From NCBI RefSeq assembly GCF_964252635.1, contig NZ_CAXUNP010000003.1, positions 96,673-160,672 on the forward strand: a DNA stretch of 64,000 bases, written 5' to 3'. Made by a program: the position numbers and the translations under genes. Position 1 is the first letter of the stretch, and every line of letters begins with the position of its first letter. This DNA is from Jatrophihabitans sp964252635. GTDB taxonomy: Bacteria; Actinomycetota; Actinomycetes; Mycobacteriales; Jatrophihabitantaceae. The notes under the pieces are model-generated. The model searched no databases, was not told where the DNA came from, and was given only the letters and a program-made list of their open reading frames with translations. Below are positions 23,097 through 32,095 of the stretch, one piece after another.

Positions 23097-25637
23097 TCAG
23101 AGCGGGCCGACGTCGGTCACGACGACGACGGGCTCGCCGGCCTCGTCCGAGGCGGCCAGGTCGATGGACGCGCTGATCCCCCAGTCGTGGTCGCCCTCCG
23201 GGTCGTCGAACACCTGACGCACCGTCCAGGCGTCCGGCCCGACCGACACGTGCAACAGGGCCGGGTTGCGGGCGTCCGGCCCCGTACCCAGCCGGTCGTA
23301 CTCCGCGTAGTAGCCGTCCATCGCCTCCGCCCAGCGCGGGGCATCCCAGCCGGCGTCGGAATCGAGTTCGCCCAACGCGTCGAAGCGGCCCAGGGCGGCC
23401 AGCTCGACCCGCCGGAACATCGCATTGCGCACCAGCACCGTGAAGGCCCGGACGTTCGCGGTCAGCGATGCGGGTGGCGGCGGCCCCAGCTCGTCGGTGC
23501 GCACGGCACCCGCAACGTCGCCGGCCGTCAGCTGCTCCCACTCGTCGAGCAGCGAAGAGTCGGTCTGACGGACCACCTCACCGAGCCATTCGACGATGTC
23601 CTCGAACCCCTCCGTGGCGGCCGAGTCCGGCACCGACGAGCGCACCGCGCGGTAGGCGTCGGACAGGTAGCGCAGCACCGCGCCCTCGCTGCGTGAGAGG
23701 CCGTAGAACGCGACGTACTCGGTGAAGGTCATGGCGCGCTCCCACATGTCGCGCACGACCGACTTCGGCGAGAGCTGGTCCTCGGACAACCACGGATGCG
23801 TCTGCCGGTAGACCGTGAACGCGCCGTGCAGCAGCTCGTCCAGCGGCTTCGGGTGCGTCACCTCGGTGAGCAGCTCCATCCGCTGGTCGTACTCGATCCC
23901 TTCGGCCTTCATCGCCGCGACCGCCTCGCCGCGGGCCATCCGTTGCTGGGCCGACAGGATCTGCCGCGGGTCGTCGAGGGTCGCCTCGATGACGGACACC
24001 ACGTCCAGCGCGTAGGACTCGGACTCGGGGTCGAGCAGGTCGAGGGCGGCCAGCGCGAACGTGGACAGGGGCTGGTTCAGCGCGAAGTTCAGCGGCAGGT
24101 CCGCGGTCAACCGCACGGTGCGTCCCTCGGCGTCCGGCGCCGGCAACCGCTCGATCACCCCGGCCGCGAGCAGGGCCCGGTAGGCGCGGATCGCGTCGCG
24201 CACCTGACCGCGCCGCGCCGACGCCGGGCTGTGGTTGTCCATGATCAGAGCGCGCATGGCAGCGAACGCGTCGCCTGGCCGGGCGATGACGTTGAGCAGC
24301 ATCGCCGGGGTCACCGCGAACTGCGGCGTCAGCGCCTCGGGCGAGGACGTAACCAACCTGTCGTGCGTGGGCTTGCCCCAGGAGACGAAACCCTCCGGCG
24401 CCTTCTTGCGCACCACCCGCCGGCGCTTCTTCGGGTCGTCGCCGGCCCTGGCCAGCAACCGCGCGTTCTCGACCTCGTGTTCGGGCGCCTGCACGACGAC
24501 GGTGCCCGCGGTGTCGAAGCCGGCGCGCCCGGCCCGCCCCGCGATCTGGTGGAACTCGCGCACCTGCAGCTGACGCTGCCGCTGACCGTCGTACTTCGAC
24601 AGCGCCGCGAACACCACCGTACGGATCGGGACGTTGATGCCGACGCCCAGCGTGTCCGTGCCGCAGATGACCTTCAGCAGGCCGGCCTGGGCGAGCTGCT
24701 CGACGAGGCGGCGGTACTTCGGCAGCATGCCCGCGTGGTGCACACCGATGCCGTGCCGGACCAGACGGGACAGCACCTTGCCGAAACCGGCGTTGAACCG
24801 GAACCCGCCGATGGCCTCGGCGATGCGGTCACGTTCCTCGCGGGTGGCCACGTTGATCGAGGTGAGCGACTGCGCGTGCTCGAGCGCCGCGGCCTGGGTG
24901 AAGTGCACGACGTAGATCGGTGCCTGGCCGCCGGCGAGCAGGTCGGTGATGGTCTCGTGCAGCGGCGTCAGCTCGTAGTAGTGGTGCAGCGGCACCGGAC
25001 GCTCGCCGCCGGCCACCACGGCCGTCTCACGAGCCGTGCGCCGGGTGAGGTCCTCGGCGAGCGCCGTGGTGTCGCCCAGGGTGGCCGACATGAGCAGGAA
25101 CTGCGCCTTGCGCAGTTCGAGCAGCGGCACCTGCCAGGCCCAGCCGCGGGCCGGGTCGGCGTAGAAGTGGAACTCGTCCATGACGACGACGCGCAGGTCG
25201 CTGTCGACGCCTGTACGCAGCGCGATGTTCGCGAGCACCTCGGCGGTGCAGCACAGGATGGGCGCGTCGGCGTTCACCGCGGCGTCGCCGGTCATCATGC
25301 CGACCTCGGAGGAGCCGAAGACGGCGCACAGGGCGAAGAACTTCTCGCTGACCAGCGCCTTGATCGGCGCGGTGTAGACGGAGCGGAGCCCGGCCGCACG
25401 GGCCGCGTGGTGGGCGGCCACGGCCACGAGCGACTTGCCCGACCCGGTGGGCGTCGACAGCACCACGTTCGAGCCGGAGACGAGCTCGAGCACCGCCTCC
25501 TCCTGGGCCGGGTACAGCACCAGGCCCTGGCCGGACACCCACTCCTCGAACGTGGCGTAGACCGCGTCGGGATCGTCCCCGGGCGGTGCGGCGAGCACCG
25601 CGTGCGGGGCCGCGGCGTCCGGGGCAGCACGTGTCAT
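23097..25637 (-). CDS. DEAD/DEAH-box RNA helicase with DUF3516 C-terminus
   Basis: An 846-residue superfamily-2 helicase of the Ski2/Mtr4-like branch found in actinobacteria. Walker A TPTGSGKS at 62-69, Walker B DEFH at 154-157, motif III LMSATLGD near 190, and motif VI HQIAGRAGRAG near 400 are all present. The C-terminal half fits DUF3516, specific to this group. A role in RNA processing or decay is likely by family; no experiment is known to me for this exact branch. ATG at 25637 follows GGTGGA by six bases; the ATG at 25658 is an alternative. The frame is open further upstream but antisense to xylA. Confidence 0.9.
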   Translation of the reverse strand: MTRAAPDAAAPHAVLAAPPGDDPDAVYATFEEWVSGQGLVLYPAQEEAVLELVSGSNVVLSTPTGSGKSLVAVAAHHAARAAGLRSVYTAPIKALVSEKFFALCAVFGSSEVGMMTGDAAVNADAPILCCTAEVLANIALRTGVDSDLRVVVMDEFHFYADPARGWAWQVPLLELRKAQFLLMSATLGDTTALAEDLTRRTARETAVVAGGERPVPLHHYYELTPLHETITDLLAGGQAPIYVVHFTQAAALEHAQSLTSINVATREERDRIAEAIGGFRFNAGFGKVLSRLVRHGIGVHHAGMLPKYRRLVEQLAQAGLLKVICGTDTLGVGINVPIRTVVFAALSKYDGQRQRQLQVREFHQIAGRAGRAGFDTAGTVVVQAPEHEVENARLLARAGDDPKKRRRVVRKKAPEGFVSWGKPTHDRLVTSSPEALTPQFAVTPAMLLNVIARPGDAFAAMRALIMDNHSPASARRGQVRDAIRAYRALLAAGVIERLPAPDAEGRTVRLTADLPLNFALNQPLSTFALAALDLLDPESESYALDVVSVIEATLDDPRQILSAQQRMARGEAVAAMKAEGIEYDQRMELLTEVTHPKPLDELLHGAFTVYRQTHPWLSEDQLSPKSVVRDMWERAMTFTEYVAFYGLSRSEGAVLRYLSDAYRAVRSSVPDSAATEGFEDIVEWLGEVVRQTDSSLLDEWEQLTAGDVAGAVRTDELGPPPPASLTANVRAFTVLVRNAMFRRVELAALGRFDALGELDSDAGWDAPRWAEAMDGYYAEYDRLGTGPDARNPALLHVSVGPDAWTVRQVFDDPEGDHDWGISASIDLAASDEAGEPVVVVTDVGPL

Positions 25638-25688
25638 GTCGGGTCCACCATGCCGCATGGTCCGGTGCCGCCGGGGGCTGGCCTGTAC

Positions 25689-25694
25689 TACAGT
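25689..25694 (+). promoter_or_regulatory. candidate -10 box of xylA (TACAGT)
   Basis: TACAGT lies 10 bases before the TGTT-N9-AACA operator candidate, which would then cover the transcription start, the usual position for a repressor. No clear -35 box. Confidence 0.35.
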
Positions 25695-25704
25695 GCGATG
25701 AGAT

Positions 25705-25721
25705 TGTTCACGGCGCAAACA
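25705..25721. promoter_or_regulatory. candidate ROK/XylR operator upstream of xylA
   Basis: TGTT-N9-AACA, 17 bases, extended to an imperfect GATTGTT...AACAAATC palindrome (25702-25725). The same TGTT-N9-AACA arrangement with matching length occurs before xylF at 30749. A ROK regulator is encoded in the same module at 34297. Confidence 0.6.
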
Positions 25722-25752
25722 AATCGCCACGACGCAGTGGAAAGAGGACGAC

Positions 25753-26940
25753 ATGGCAGCCGAACCCACCAAGGACGACCGATTCAGTTTTGGCCTCTGG
25801 ACCGTGGGCTGGCACGCCAACGACCAGTTCGGCGAGCCCACCCGCGCTCCCGTCGACCCGGTCGAGTCGGTCCACCGTCTCGGTGAGCTCGGCGCCTGGG
25901 GCGTCACCTTCCACGACGACGACGTCATCCCCTTCGGCACGTCGGACGCCGAGCGCGAGAAGATCATCACCCGGTTCCGCGCCGCGCTGGCCGAGACCGG
26001 TGTGGTGGTCCCGATGATGACGACCAACCTATTCTCGCAGCCGGTGTTCAAGGACGGCGGCTTCACCAGCAACGACCGTTCCGTGCGTCGCTACGCACTG
26101 CGCAAGGTCGCCCGCAACATCGACCTCGCCGCCGAGCTGGGCGCCGAGACCTACGTCTTCTGGGGCGGCCGCGAGGGCGCCGAGTACGACGGCGCCAAGA
26201 ACATCGCGTCCGCGCTGGACCGTTACCGCGAGGGCATCGACGCCCTGGCCCAGTACGTCACCGAGAAGGGCTACGGGCTGCGCTTCGCCATCGAGCCCAA
26301 GCCGAACGAGCCCCGCGGCGACATCCTGCTCCCGACCGTCGGGCACGCGCTGGCCTTCATCGAGCAGCTCGACCACGCCGACATGGTCGGCGTGAACCCC
26401 GAGGTCGGCCACGAGCAGATGGCCGGGCTCAACTACACCGCCGGCATCGCGCAGGCGCTCTGGGCCGGCAAGCTCTTCCACATCGACCTCAACGGCCAGC
26501 GCAGCATCAAGTACGACCAGGACCTCGTCTTCGGCCACGGCGATCTCACCAGCGCCTTCTTCACCGTCGACCTGCTCGAGAACGGCGCCGTCGGCGGCGG
26601 CCCGAGCTACACCGGCCCGCGGCACTTCGACTACAAGCCGTCACGCACCGAGGACATCGCCGGCGTCTGGGACAGCGCGGCCGCGAACATGCGGATGTAC
26701 CTGCTGCTCAAGGAGCGGGCCGCGGCCTACCGCGCCGACCCGGAGGTCCAGCAGGCGATGGAGCACGCCGGCGTGGGGGCGCTGGCCGACAGCACGCTCA
26801 GCTCCGGTGAGAGCTTCAACGACCTGCTGGCCGACCGCAGCGCGTTCGAGGACTTCGACCCGGCCGCGGCGGGCGAGCGCGGCTACGGCTTCGTCCGGCT
26901 CAACCAGCTCGGTCTGGAGCACCTGCTCGGCGCCCGCTGA
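25753..26940 (+). CDS. xylA: xylose isomerase (class I)
   Basis: A 395-residue TIM-barrel enzyme that converts D-xylose to D-xylulose (and glucose to fructose). The residues match the short actinobacterial class: His54 and Asp57 for ring opening (TFHDDDV), metal ligands Glu181, Glu217, His220, Asp245, Asp255, Asp257 and Asp293, and Lys183. Numbering up to Asp257 is the same as in Streptomyces enzymes. ATG at 25753 follows AAAGAGGA. The aldose epimerase gene begins three bases after its stop, so the two are cotranscribed. A ROK operator candidate lies 32 bases upstream. Confidence 0.97.
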   Translation: MAAEPTKDDRFSFGLWTVGWHANDQFGEPTRAPVDPVESVHRLGELGAWGVTFHDDDVIPFGTSDAEREKIITRFRAALAETGVVVPMMTTNLFSQPVFKDGGFTSNDRSVRRYALRKVARNIDLAAELGAETYVFWGGREGAEYDGAKNIASALDRYREGIDALAQYVTEKGYGLRFAIEPKPNEPRGDILLPTVGHALAFIEQLDHADMVGVNPEVGHEQMAGLNYTAGIAQALWAGKLFHIDLNGQRSIKYDQDLVFGHGDLTSAFFTVDLLENGAVGGGPSYTGPRHFDYKPSRTEDIAGVWDSAAANMRMYLLLKERAAAYRADPEVQQAMEHAGVGALADSTLSSGESFNDLLADRSAFEDFDPAAAGERGYGFVRLNQLGLEHLLGAR

Positions 26941-26943
26941 GCC

Positions 26944-27855
26944 GTGCACGCATCAGGTCGCCAGTACGAGCTCGAGCACGGCGCCTACCGGGCAGCCGTC
27001 GCCTCGGTCGGGGCGTCGCTGCGCGGGCTCACCCACCGCGGTCGTGACCTCGTCCGTTCCTTCGGGGCGGACGAGGTCAGGCCGCGCTTCCGCGGCGCCG
27101 TACTGGCGCCGTGGCCCAACCGCGTCCCTGACGGGCGCTGGACGTGGCGCGGGCAGACGCACCAGCTGGCCCTCACCGAGCCCGAGCACGCCAGCGCCCT
27201 GCACGGCCTGGTGTGCTGGCTCGACTGGCACGAGGTCGAGGTCGGGTCCGACACCGTCGTCCTGGGCACGCGCGTCTGGCCGCAGCAGGGCTACCCCTTC
27301 GCGCTCGACCTCACGATGCGGTGGCGGCTCGGCGCGGACGGGCTGGACGCCGAGCTGAGCGCGGTGAACGTCGGAGGCGAACCGGCGCCCTACGGCTGCA
27401 GCATCCACCCGTACCTCACCGCGCCCGCGGGCGGCTACGTCGACGACTGGACGCTGCACCTCCCTGCTGCCCGGCGACTCGAGGTCGACGACCGATTGCG
27501 GGTGGTGGGCACGGCTGAGCAGCCGCCGCCCCATGCCGACTTCAACCGCGCGCGACCCGTCCGCGGCACCGCGATCGACCACGCCTACACCGGTTTGGCG
27601 TTCGACAGCACGGACACCGCCGCGGTCACGGTCACCGACCCCGCCGGCGACGGCGTGCAGATGACCTTCGGCCCGCGTACGCCCTGGGTCCAGGTGCACA
27701 CGGCCGACCGTCCCGACGAGCCCGGCCATCACCGGCGGGGGCTGGCGGTGGAGCCGATGACGTGCCCGCCCGAGGCGCTGGCCACGGGCCTGGACCTCAT
27801 CGTGCTCGACCCCGGCGAGTCCGTGTCGGTGCCCTGGCGCATCGCCGCCGTCTGA
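26944..27855 (+). CDS. aldose 1-epimerase family protein
   Basis: A 303-residue beta-sandwich protein of the galactose-mutarotase-like fold, expected to interconvert alpha and beta anomers of an aldose. Family markers: APWPNRVPDGRW near 58-69 with the substrate-binding Asn-Arg, the catalytic His in GCSIHPYL near 158, and the acidic residue in LAVEPMTCPP near 263 as general base. Its position three bases after xylA suggests D-xylose (or xylose-like sugars) as substrate, speeding supply of the alpha anomer that xylose isomerase prefers. GTG start at 26944. It converges on the alditol oxidase gene, with 24 bases between. Confidence 0.88.
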   Translation: MHASGRQYELEHGAYRAAVASVGASLRGLTHRGRDLVRSFGADEVRPRFRGAVLAPWPNRVPDGRWTWRGQTHQLALTEPEHASALHGLVCWLDWHEVEVGSDTVVLGTRVWPQQGYPFALDLTMRWRLGADGLDAELSAVNVGGEPAPYGCSIHPYLTAPAGGYVDDWTLHLPAARRLEVDDRLRVVGTAEQPPPHADFNRARPVRGTAIDHAYTGLAFDSTDTAAVTVTDPAGDGVQMTFGPRTPWVQVHTADRPDEPGHHRRGLAVEPMTCPPEALATGLDLIVLDPGESVSVPWRIAAV

Positions 27856-27858
27856 GGC

Positions 27859-27875
27859 CGGGCGACCGCAGCCCG
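27859..27875. terminator. short hairpin between convergent genes
   Basis: CGGGC/GCCCG with a seven-base loop in the 24 bases separating the epimerase and alditol oxidase stops. Short; weak call. Confidence 0.35.
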
Positions 27876-27879
27876 ACCG

Positions 27880-29133
27880 TCAGTCGTAGACGAAGGACTC
27901 CAGGAAGTCGTTGCCGAACTTGCGCTGCGGGTCGTGCGCCGCGGCGAGGGCACGGAACTCATCCATCCGCGGGTAGTGCGCGCGCACGACGTCCGGTGCC
28001 ATCTCGAACACCTTGCCCCAGTGCGGGCGTACGTCGAAGCCGGCCAGCGCCGCCTCGACCTGCCTGACCACGGGCCGCACCAGCTCGTCGTCGTCGACCC
28101 AGGTGAAGTGCAGGGCGACGGTGTCGCGCTGGTGGAACGGGCTGATCCACAGATCGTCGGCGGCGATGGTCCGGACCTCGCACACCATCAGAGCCGGGTG
28201 CAGCTCCAGCTCGCGCAGCGCGGCGATCGCGGCCGCGGCGTGCTCGCGGGCCACGAAGAACTCCGACTGCTGCTCCTCACCACTGCTGGGGGTGAACTCG
28301 AGACGGAAGTGCGGCAGCCGGGCGATCCACGGCCCGGGCACGCCGAGCTGCTGGGTGGCCGTCGAGGCGTCGGCACCCGCGATCGGGTGGTGGGCCTCGG
28401 CGGCGGGGCGGGCGCCCCACCGGGTGCCGTCGACCAGCGGGGCGTCGGCCAGACCCTTGATCCAGATCTGGTCGAGCCGGTCGCGGTCGTGCCACTCGGT
28501 GAAGAGGCTGACGCTGTAGCCCGCACCGAGTACGGCGTCGATGTCGTCGAGCACGGCGTCGAGGTCGGCGTCCAGCCAGACGTCCTGCCGGATCTGGAAG
28601 CTGGGTTTCACGGACAGGCGCAGGCGGGTCGTGACGCCCAGGGCCCCGAGGGCGAGCACCGAACCACCGAAGGCGGGGTCGCCGGCCGCCACGCTGACCA
28701 GCTCGCCGTCGGCGCGGACCATCTCGATCCCGACCACCTGGTCGGCCAGGCAACGGTTGCCGATCCCGGAACCGTGCGTCCCGGTCGACGTCGCGCCGCC
28801 GACGGTGATGTGCGGCAGCGAACCCAGGTTGGCCAGGGCGAGACCCTGGTGCTCGAGCGCGCCGCCGAGCTCGCCGTACCGCACGCCGGCGCCGACGAGC
28901 ACCGTGCTCGTCGCGCTGTCGATCTCGATGGTCGCGTCCAGGTCGGCCACGGTGACCAGGTCACCGGTGGTGTCGGCGATGCGGTTGAACGAATGGCCGC
29001 TGCCCAGGGCGCGGATACGCGAGCTGGCGCCCACGACCTCCTGCAGCTGCTCGACGGTCTGCGGACGGCGGAGGTGTTCGGCGCCGAAACTCACGTTCCC
29101 GGCCCAGTTGCGTAGCTCGGCCGTGGTGGTCAT
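27880..29133 (-). CDS. alditol (xylitol) oxidase, covalent FAD
   Basis: A 417-residue vanillyl-alcohol-oxidase-type flavoprotein that I recognise as close to Streptomyces coelicolor alditol oxidase AldO (418 residues). His47 in LGSGHSFN is the covalent FAD attachment site. The AldO catalytic residues have counterparts: EVRT (Glu, Arg), HFTWV (Thr) and HWGKVF (Lys), as does the YSVSLFTEW stretch. AldO oxidises the terminal hydroxyl of xylitol, sorbitol and similar polyols to the aldose using O2, releasing H2O2. Its start overlaps the xylB stop in ATGA, so it is cotranscribed with xylulokinase. This context makes xylitol to xylose the likely reaction (inference). Confidence 0.88.
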   Translation of the reverse strand: MTTTAELRNWAGNVSFGAEHLRRPQTVEQLQEVVGASSRIRALGSGHSFNRIADTTGDLVTVADLDATIEIDSATSTVLVGAGVRYGELGGALEHQGLALANLGSLPHITVGGATSTGTHGSGIGNRCLADQVVGIEMVRADGELVSVAAGDPAFGGSVLALGALGVTTRLRLSVKPSFQIRQDVWLDADLDAVLDDIDAVLGAGYSVSLFTEWHDRDRLDQIWIKGLADAPLVDGTRWGARPAAEAHHPIAGADASTATQQLGVPGPWIARLPHFRLEFTPSSGEEQQSEFFVAREHAAAAIAALRELELHPALMVCEVRTIAADDLWISPFHQRDTVALHFTWVDDDELVRPVVRQVEAALAGFDVRPHWGKVFEMAPDVVRAHYPRMDEFRALAAAHDPQRKFGNDFLESFVYD

Positions 29134-30572
29134 GAGTAGTCCTCCGGGATGGTCGTCGACGACGTGTCTCCATCCAGTCTGTCCAGCGTGCGGTCGCGCG
29201 CCTGCGCATAACGGTCACGGATCCACATCCGTGGCCGGTCCTCGTAGGTCTCGACGGGGCCGGACGACCATCGTGGCGCCTCGGACGCACCGGACAGCGC
29301 CCAGGCCGCCTGCCGCGCCGCGCCGTCGGCGACGTACTCGGCCGGGGCGGGTGCCTGCACCGGGACGCCGAGGATCGACGGCGCGATCCGGCGCAGCGCC
29401 TCCGACCGCGCGCCGCCGCCGATGAGCAGCAGCCGGTCGACCTGGACGCCCTGCTCGCGCAACGCGTCCAGCCCGTCGGCCAGGCCGCAGAGCAGACCCT
29501 CGATGGCGGCGCGGGCCAGGTGGGCGGCCGTTGCGGTGTGCAGCTGCAGGCCGTGCACCGCTCCGGTCGAGCGGGGTTTGTTGGGGGTCCGTTCGCCCTC
29601 GAGGTAGGGCACGAGGACCAGGCCGTCGGCGCCGGGCGGCGCGGACAGCGCCAGCTCGGAGAGGCGGTCGAGGGACACGCCGAGCAGGGCGGCCGTCGAG
29701 CTGAGCACCCGGGCGGCGTTCAGCGTGCAGACGAGCGGCAGGAACCGGCCCGTCGCGTCGGCGAAGCCCGCCACGATGCCGGTCGGGTCGGCGGTCGGCG
29801 TCTCGCTGACCGCACTGACCACCCCGGAGGTGCCGACGGAGGCGATGACGTCCCCCGCGCCGGCCTGCACGCCGAGGGCCGCGGCCGCGTTGTCGCCGGT
29901 GCCGGCACCGAGCCGTACCCCGCCCGGTGTGCTGCCCGGGCTGCCGGCCGGGGCGAGCACGGTCGGCAGCTGGGGCACGTGCCCCAGAGCCCGCTCGAGC
30001 AGGTCGGGCAGGTAGGTGCCGTCCGCCGGCGACCAGTACCCGGTGCCGCTGGCGTCGCCACGGTCGGTGGCCAACGCCGCGAGGTCCCCGGTGCCCCCCA
30101 GCTTCCAGGTCAGCCAGTCGTGCGGGAGGCAGACCGCCGCGGTGCGGGCCGCGTGCTCGGGTTCGTGCTCGGCGAGCCAGCGCAGCTTGGTGACCGTGAA
30201 CGAGGCCAGCGGCACCGAGCCGGTGCGCTGCGCCCAGGCGCGCGCGCCGTCCGGGAGCTCGGCGACGAGGTCGTCGGCGGCACCCGCCGACCGGGTGTCG
30301 TTCCACAGCAGGGCCGGGCGTACCACCTCGCCGTGCTCGTCGAGGCACACCATCCCGTGCTGCTGGCCGCCGACGGCCAACGCGGCGACGTCGTCGAGCC
30401 CGCCGGCCTCGGCCAGCGCGCGCTGCAGCGCGTCCCACCAGGCCTGCGGCGCCACCTCGGTGCCGTCGGGGTGTGGAGCGCTGCCGCTGCGCACGAGGGC
30501 TCCGCTCTCGGCGTCGCGGATGACGACCTTGCACGACTGGGTCGAGGAGTCGACCCCGGCGACGAGGGTCAC
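29130..30572 (-). CDS. xylB: xylulokinase
   Basis: A 480-residue FGGY-family kinase that phosphorylates D-xylulose at O5. N-terminal phosphate loop GVDSSTQSCK at 6-15, substrate-binding GGQQHGMV at 68-75 (xylulokinase signature), LWNDTRS at 89-95, and catalytic Asp227 in GAGTGDNAAAALG. The C-terminal GGGARSEALRRIAPSILGVPV is the adenosine motif. GTG start at 30572, divergent from xylF, so one 251-base region controls both the transporter and the kinase/oxidase operon. Overlaps the alditol oxidase by four bases. Confidence 0.95.
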   Translation of the reverse strand: MTLVAGVDSSTQSCKVVIRDAESGALVRSGSAPHPDGTEVAPQAWWDALQRALAEAGGLDDVAALAVGGQQHGMVCLDEHGEVVRPALLWNDTRSAGAADDLVAELPDGARAWAQRTGSVPLASFTVTKLRWLAEHEPEHAARTAAVCLPHDWLTWKLGGTGDLAALATDRGDASGTGYWSPADGTYLPDLLERALGHVPQLPTVLAPAGSPGSTPGGVRLGAGTGDNAAAALGVQAGAGDVIASVGTSGVVSAVSETPTADPTGIVAGFADATGRFLPLVCTLNAARVLSSTAALLGVSLDRLSELALSAPPGADGLVLVPYLEGERTPNKPRSTGAVHGLQLHTATAAHLARAAIEGLLCGLADGLDALREQGVQVDRLLLIGGGARSEALRRIAPSILGVPVQAPAPAEYVADGAARQAAWALSGASEAPRWSSGPVETYEDRPRMWIRDRYAQARDRTLDRLDGDTSSTTIPEDYS

Positions 30573-30823
30573 GAACGCCCTCCGGCCCTACGGTCGGCGG
30601 TGCGGACGGAGCGGCCGGGCCCGACGCCTGTGGCGCCGTGCCGTTCGACCGTTGACAGGGAGGACACGGACACGGGGCGGACATCCATTCGTCATCGGTT
30701 CATAACAACTTGAGCTCGGCCTCCAGTGAACCACTTCACCATGGGATATGTTCGCGCGCACAACATTCACGGGCGTACGTTCGTCACGGACACGCTCAAA
30801 CTCCTCAGAAAGGCTGTCTGCGC
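30573..30823. promoter_or_regulatory. divergent xylB/xylF control region
   Basis: A 251-base region with the two transcription units facing away. It contains a TTGACA at 30653, the operator candidate at 30749-30765, and AGAAAGG, the xylF ribosome site, at 30807-30813. I could not place -10 boxes confidently for either direction. Confidence 0.5.
30749..30765. promoter_or_regulatory. candidate ROK/XylR operator upstream of xylF
   Basis: TGTT-N9-AACA with the same 17-base size as the site before xylA; the first five bases TGTTC are identical and both centres are CG-rich. Located 59 bases before the xylF start. Confidence 0.6.
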
Positions 30824-31987
30824 ATGCGCAAGAGCACTGTGGTCATCGCGGCGGTCGGGGCAACCGCCGCACTCGCCCTCGGGGCGTGTTCGAGCTCAGG
30901 GTCCGGATCCGGCAAGTCCTCGGCGGCCTCGGCCGGCGGTTCCGGCGGCGCGTCCTCCTCGGCGGCCTCGTCAGGTTCCTCGGGCTCCGGCGGCACGGTC
31001 GACGGCAAGGGCGCGAAGGTCGGCATCATCCTGCCCGACACCATCTCCTCGCCCCGCTGGATCACCGCCGACCCGACGGCCCTCAAGAACGCCTGCTCCA
31101 CCTACAAGCTCAGCTGCACCATCCAGAACGCCAACGGCTCCGCCCAGCGGATGAAGACCATCGCCCAGCAGATGGAGTCCAGCGGCGTCAAGGTCCTCAT
31201 GATCGTCGACCTCGACGCGGCGTCGGGTGCGGCCATCGAGCAGCAGGCCAAGAAGGCCGGCGTCATCACCGTCGACTACGACCGGCTCACCCCGGGCGGC
31301 GGCGCGGCGCTGTACGTGTCCTTCGACAACGTCAAGGTCGGCCAGGCGCAGGGCACGGCCCTCACGCAGTGCCCGCAGGTCAAGGGCCAGAAGTCGGTCC
31401 AGTACGTCGACATCGACGGCGCGCCCACCGACAACAACGCGATCCTGTTCGCGCAGGGCTACGACAGCGTGTTGGGCAAGACCCCGGGCTGGACCCGCGT
31501 CGGCAAGCAGACCGGTCAGTGGGACGCCAACACCGCAGGCCGGGTGTTCAACTCCTTCCTGGGTCAGCACAAGGACATCAAGGCCGTCATGGTCGCGAAC
31601 GACACCATGGCGGGTGCCGTCATCACCGACCTCTCCCGTCAGGGCCTGAACGGCAAGGTCGCCGTCTCCGGTCAGGACGCGAGCGCGGCGGGGCTGCAGC
31701 AGATCATGAAGGGCAACCAGTGCTTCACGATCTACAAGCCGTCCAAGCTCGAGGCTGACCCGGCGATCAAGGCGATCGCCCAGCTGGCCAACGGCCAGGC
31801 TCCGAACACCAACGGTGTGACGGTCACGGACCCGAAGACCAAGACGAAGATCCCGGCCCTGCTGGCCACGCCGACCGTCATCACCAAGGCGAACGTGGCT
31901 CAGCCGATCAACGACCAGTACACGCCCAAGAACACGGTGTGCACCGGCAGCTACGCCAGCCTCTGCACGCAGAACGGCGTCAAGTAA
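30824..31987 (+). CDS. xylF: sugar ABC transporter substrate-binding lipoprotein (XylF-like)
   Basis: A 387-residue lipoprotein. The signal peptide ends in the lipobox LGAC with Cys22, followed by a Ser/Gly-rich linker of about 40 residues. The mature part is a type I periplasmic-binding fold of the CUT2 class: KVGIILPDTISSPRW at its start, VDYDRLTPGGGAALYVSFDN in the middle (the xylose-binding protein pattern) and VSGQDASAAGLQQIMKGNQ later. Ligand is probably D-xylose or another pentose, supported by the neighbouring xylB and xylA. ATG at 30824 is fixed by the lipoprotein signal. A hairpin after the gene may set the level of downstream genes. Confidence 0.92.
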   Translation: MRKSTVVIAAVGATAALALGACSSSGSGSGKSSAASAGGSGGASSSAASSGSSGSGGTVDGKGAKVGIILPDTISSPRWITADPTALKNACSTYKLSCTIQNANGSAQRMKTIAQQMESSGVKVLMIVDLDAASGAAIEQQAKKAGVITVDYDRLTPGGGAALYVSFDNVKVGQAQGTALTQCPQVKGQKSVQYVDIDGAPTDNNAILFAQGYDSVLGKTPGWTRVGKQTGQWDANTAGRVFNSFLGQHKDIKAVMVANDTMAGAVITDLSRQGLNGKVAVSGQDASAAGLQQIMKGNQCFTIYKPSKLEADPAIKAIAQLANGQAPNTNGVTVTDPKTKTKIPALLATPTVITKANVAQPINDQYTPKNTVCTGSYASLCTQNGVK

Positions 31988-31998
31988 CACCTAGGACG

Positions 31999-32036
31999 CG
32001 GGTGGCCGCCGATCTCACCGAGACGGCGGCCACCCG
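31999..32036 (+). terminator. intra-operon hairpin between xylF and xylG
   Basis: CGGGTGGCCGCCG (31999-32011) pairs perfectly with CGGCGGCCACCCG (32024-32036), a 13-bp stem with a 12-base loop, 12 bases after the xylF stop. A stable hairpin here commonly protects or partly terminates the transcript so that binding protein exceeds the membrane components. Confidence 0.75.
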
Positions 32037-32095
32037 TGTCCGCTGCATTTACACCCGACAACCACACCTCTGAAAATTTGAGAAAGGACGCGCTC

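Noticed and set aside
23796..25886. A 696-codon plus-strand frame
   Set aside because: Antisense to the helicase, whose motifs and start are clear; no ribosome site or family pattern.
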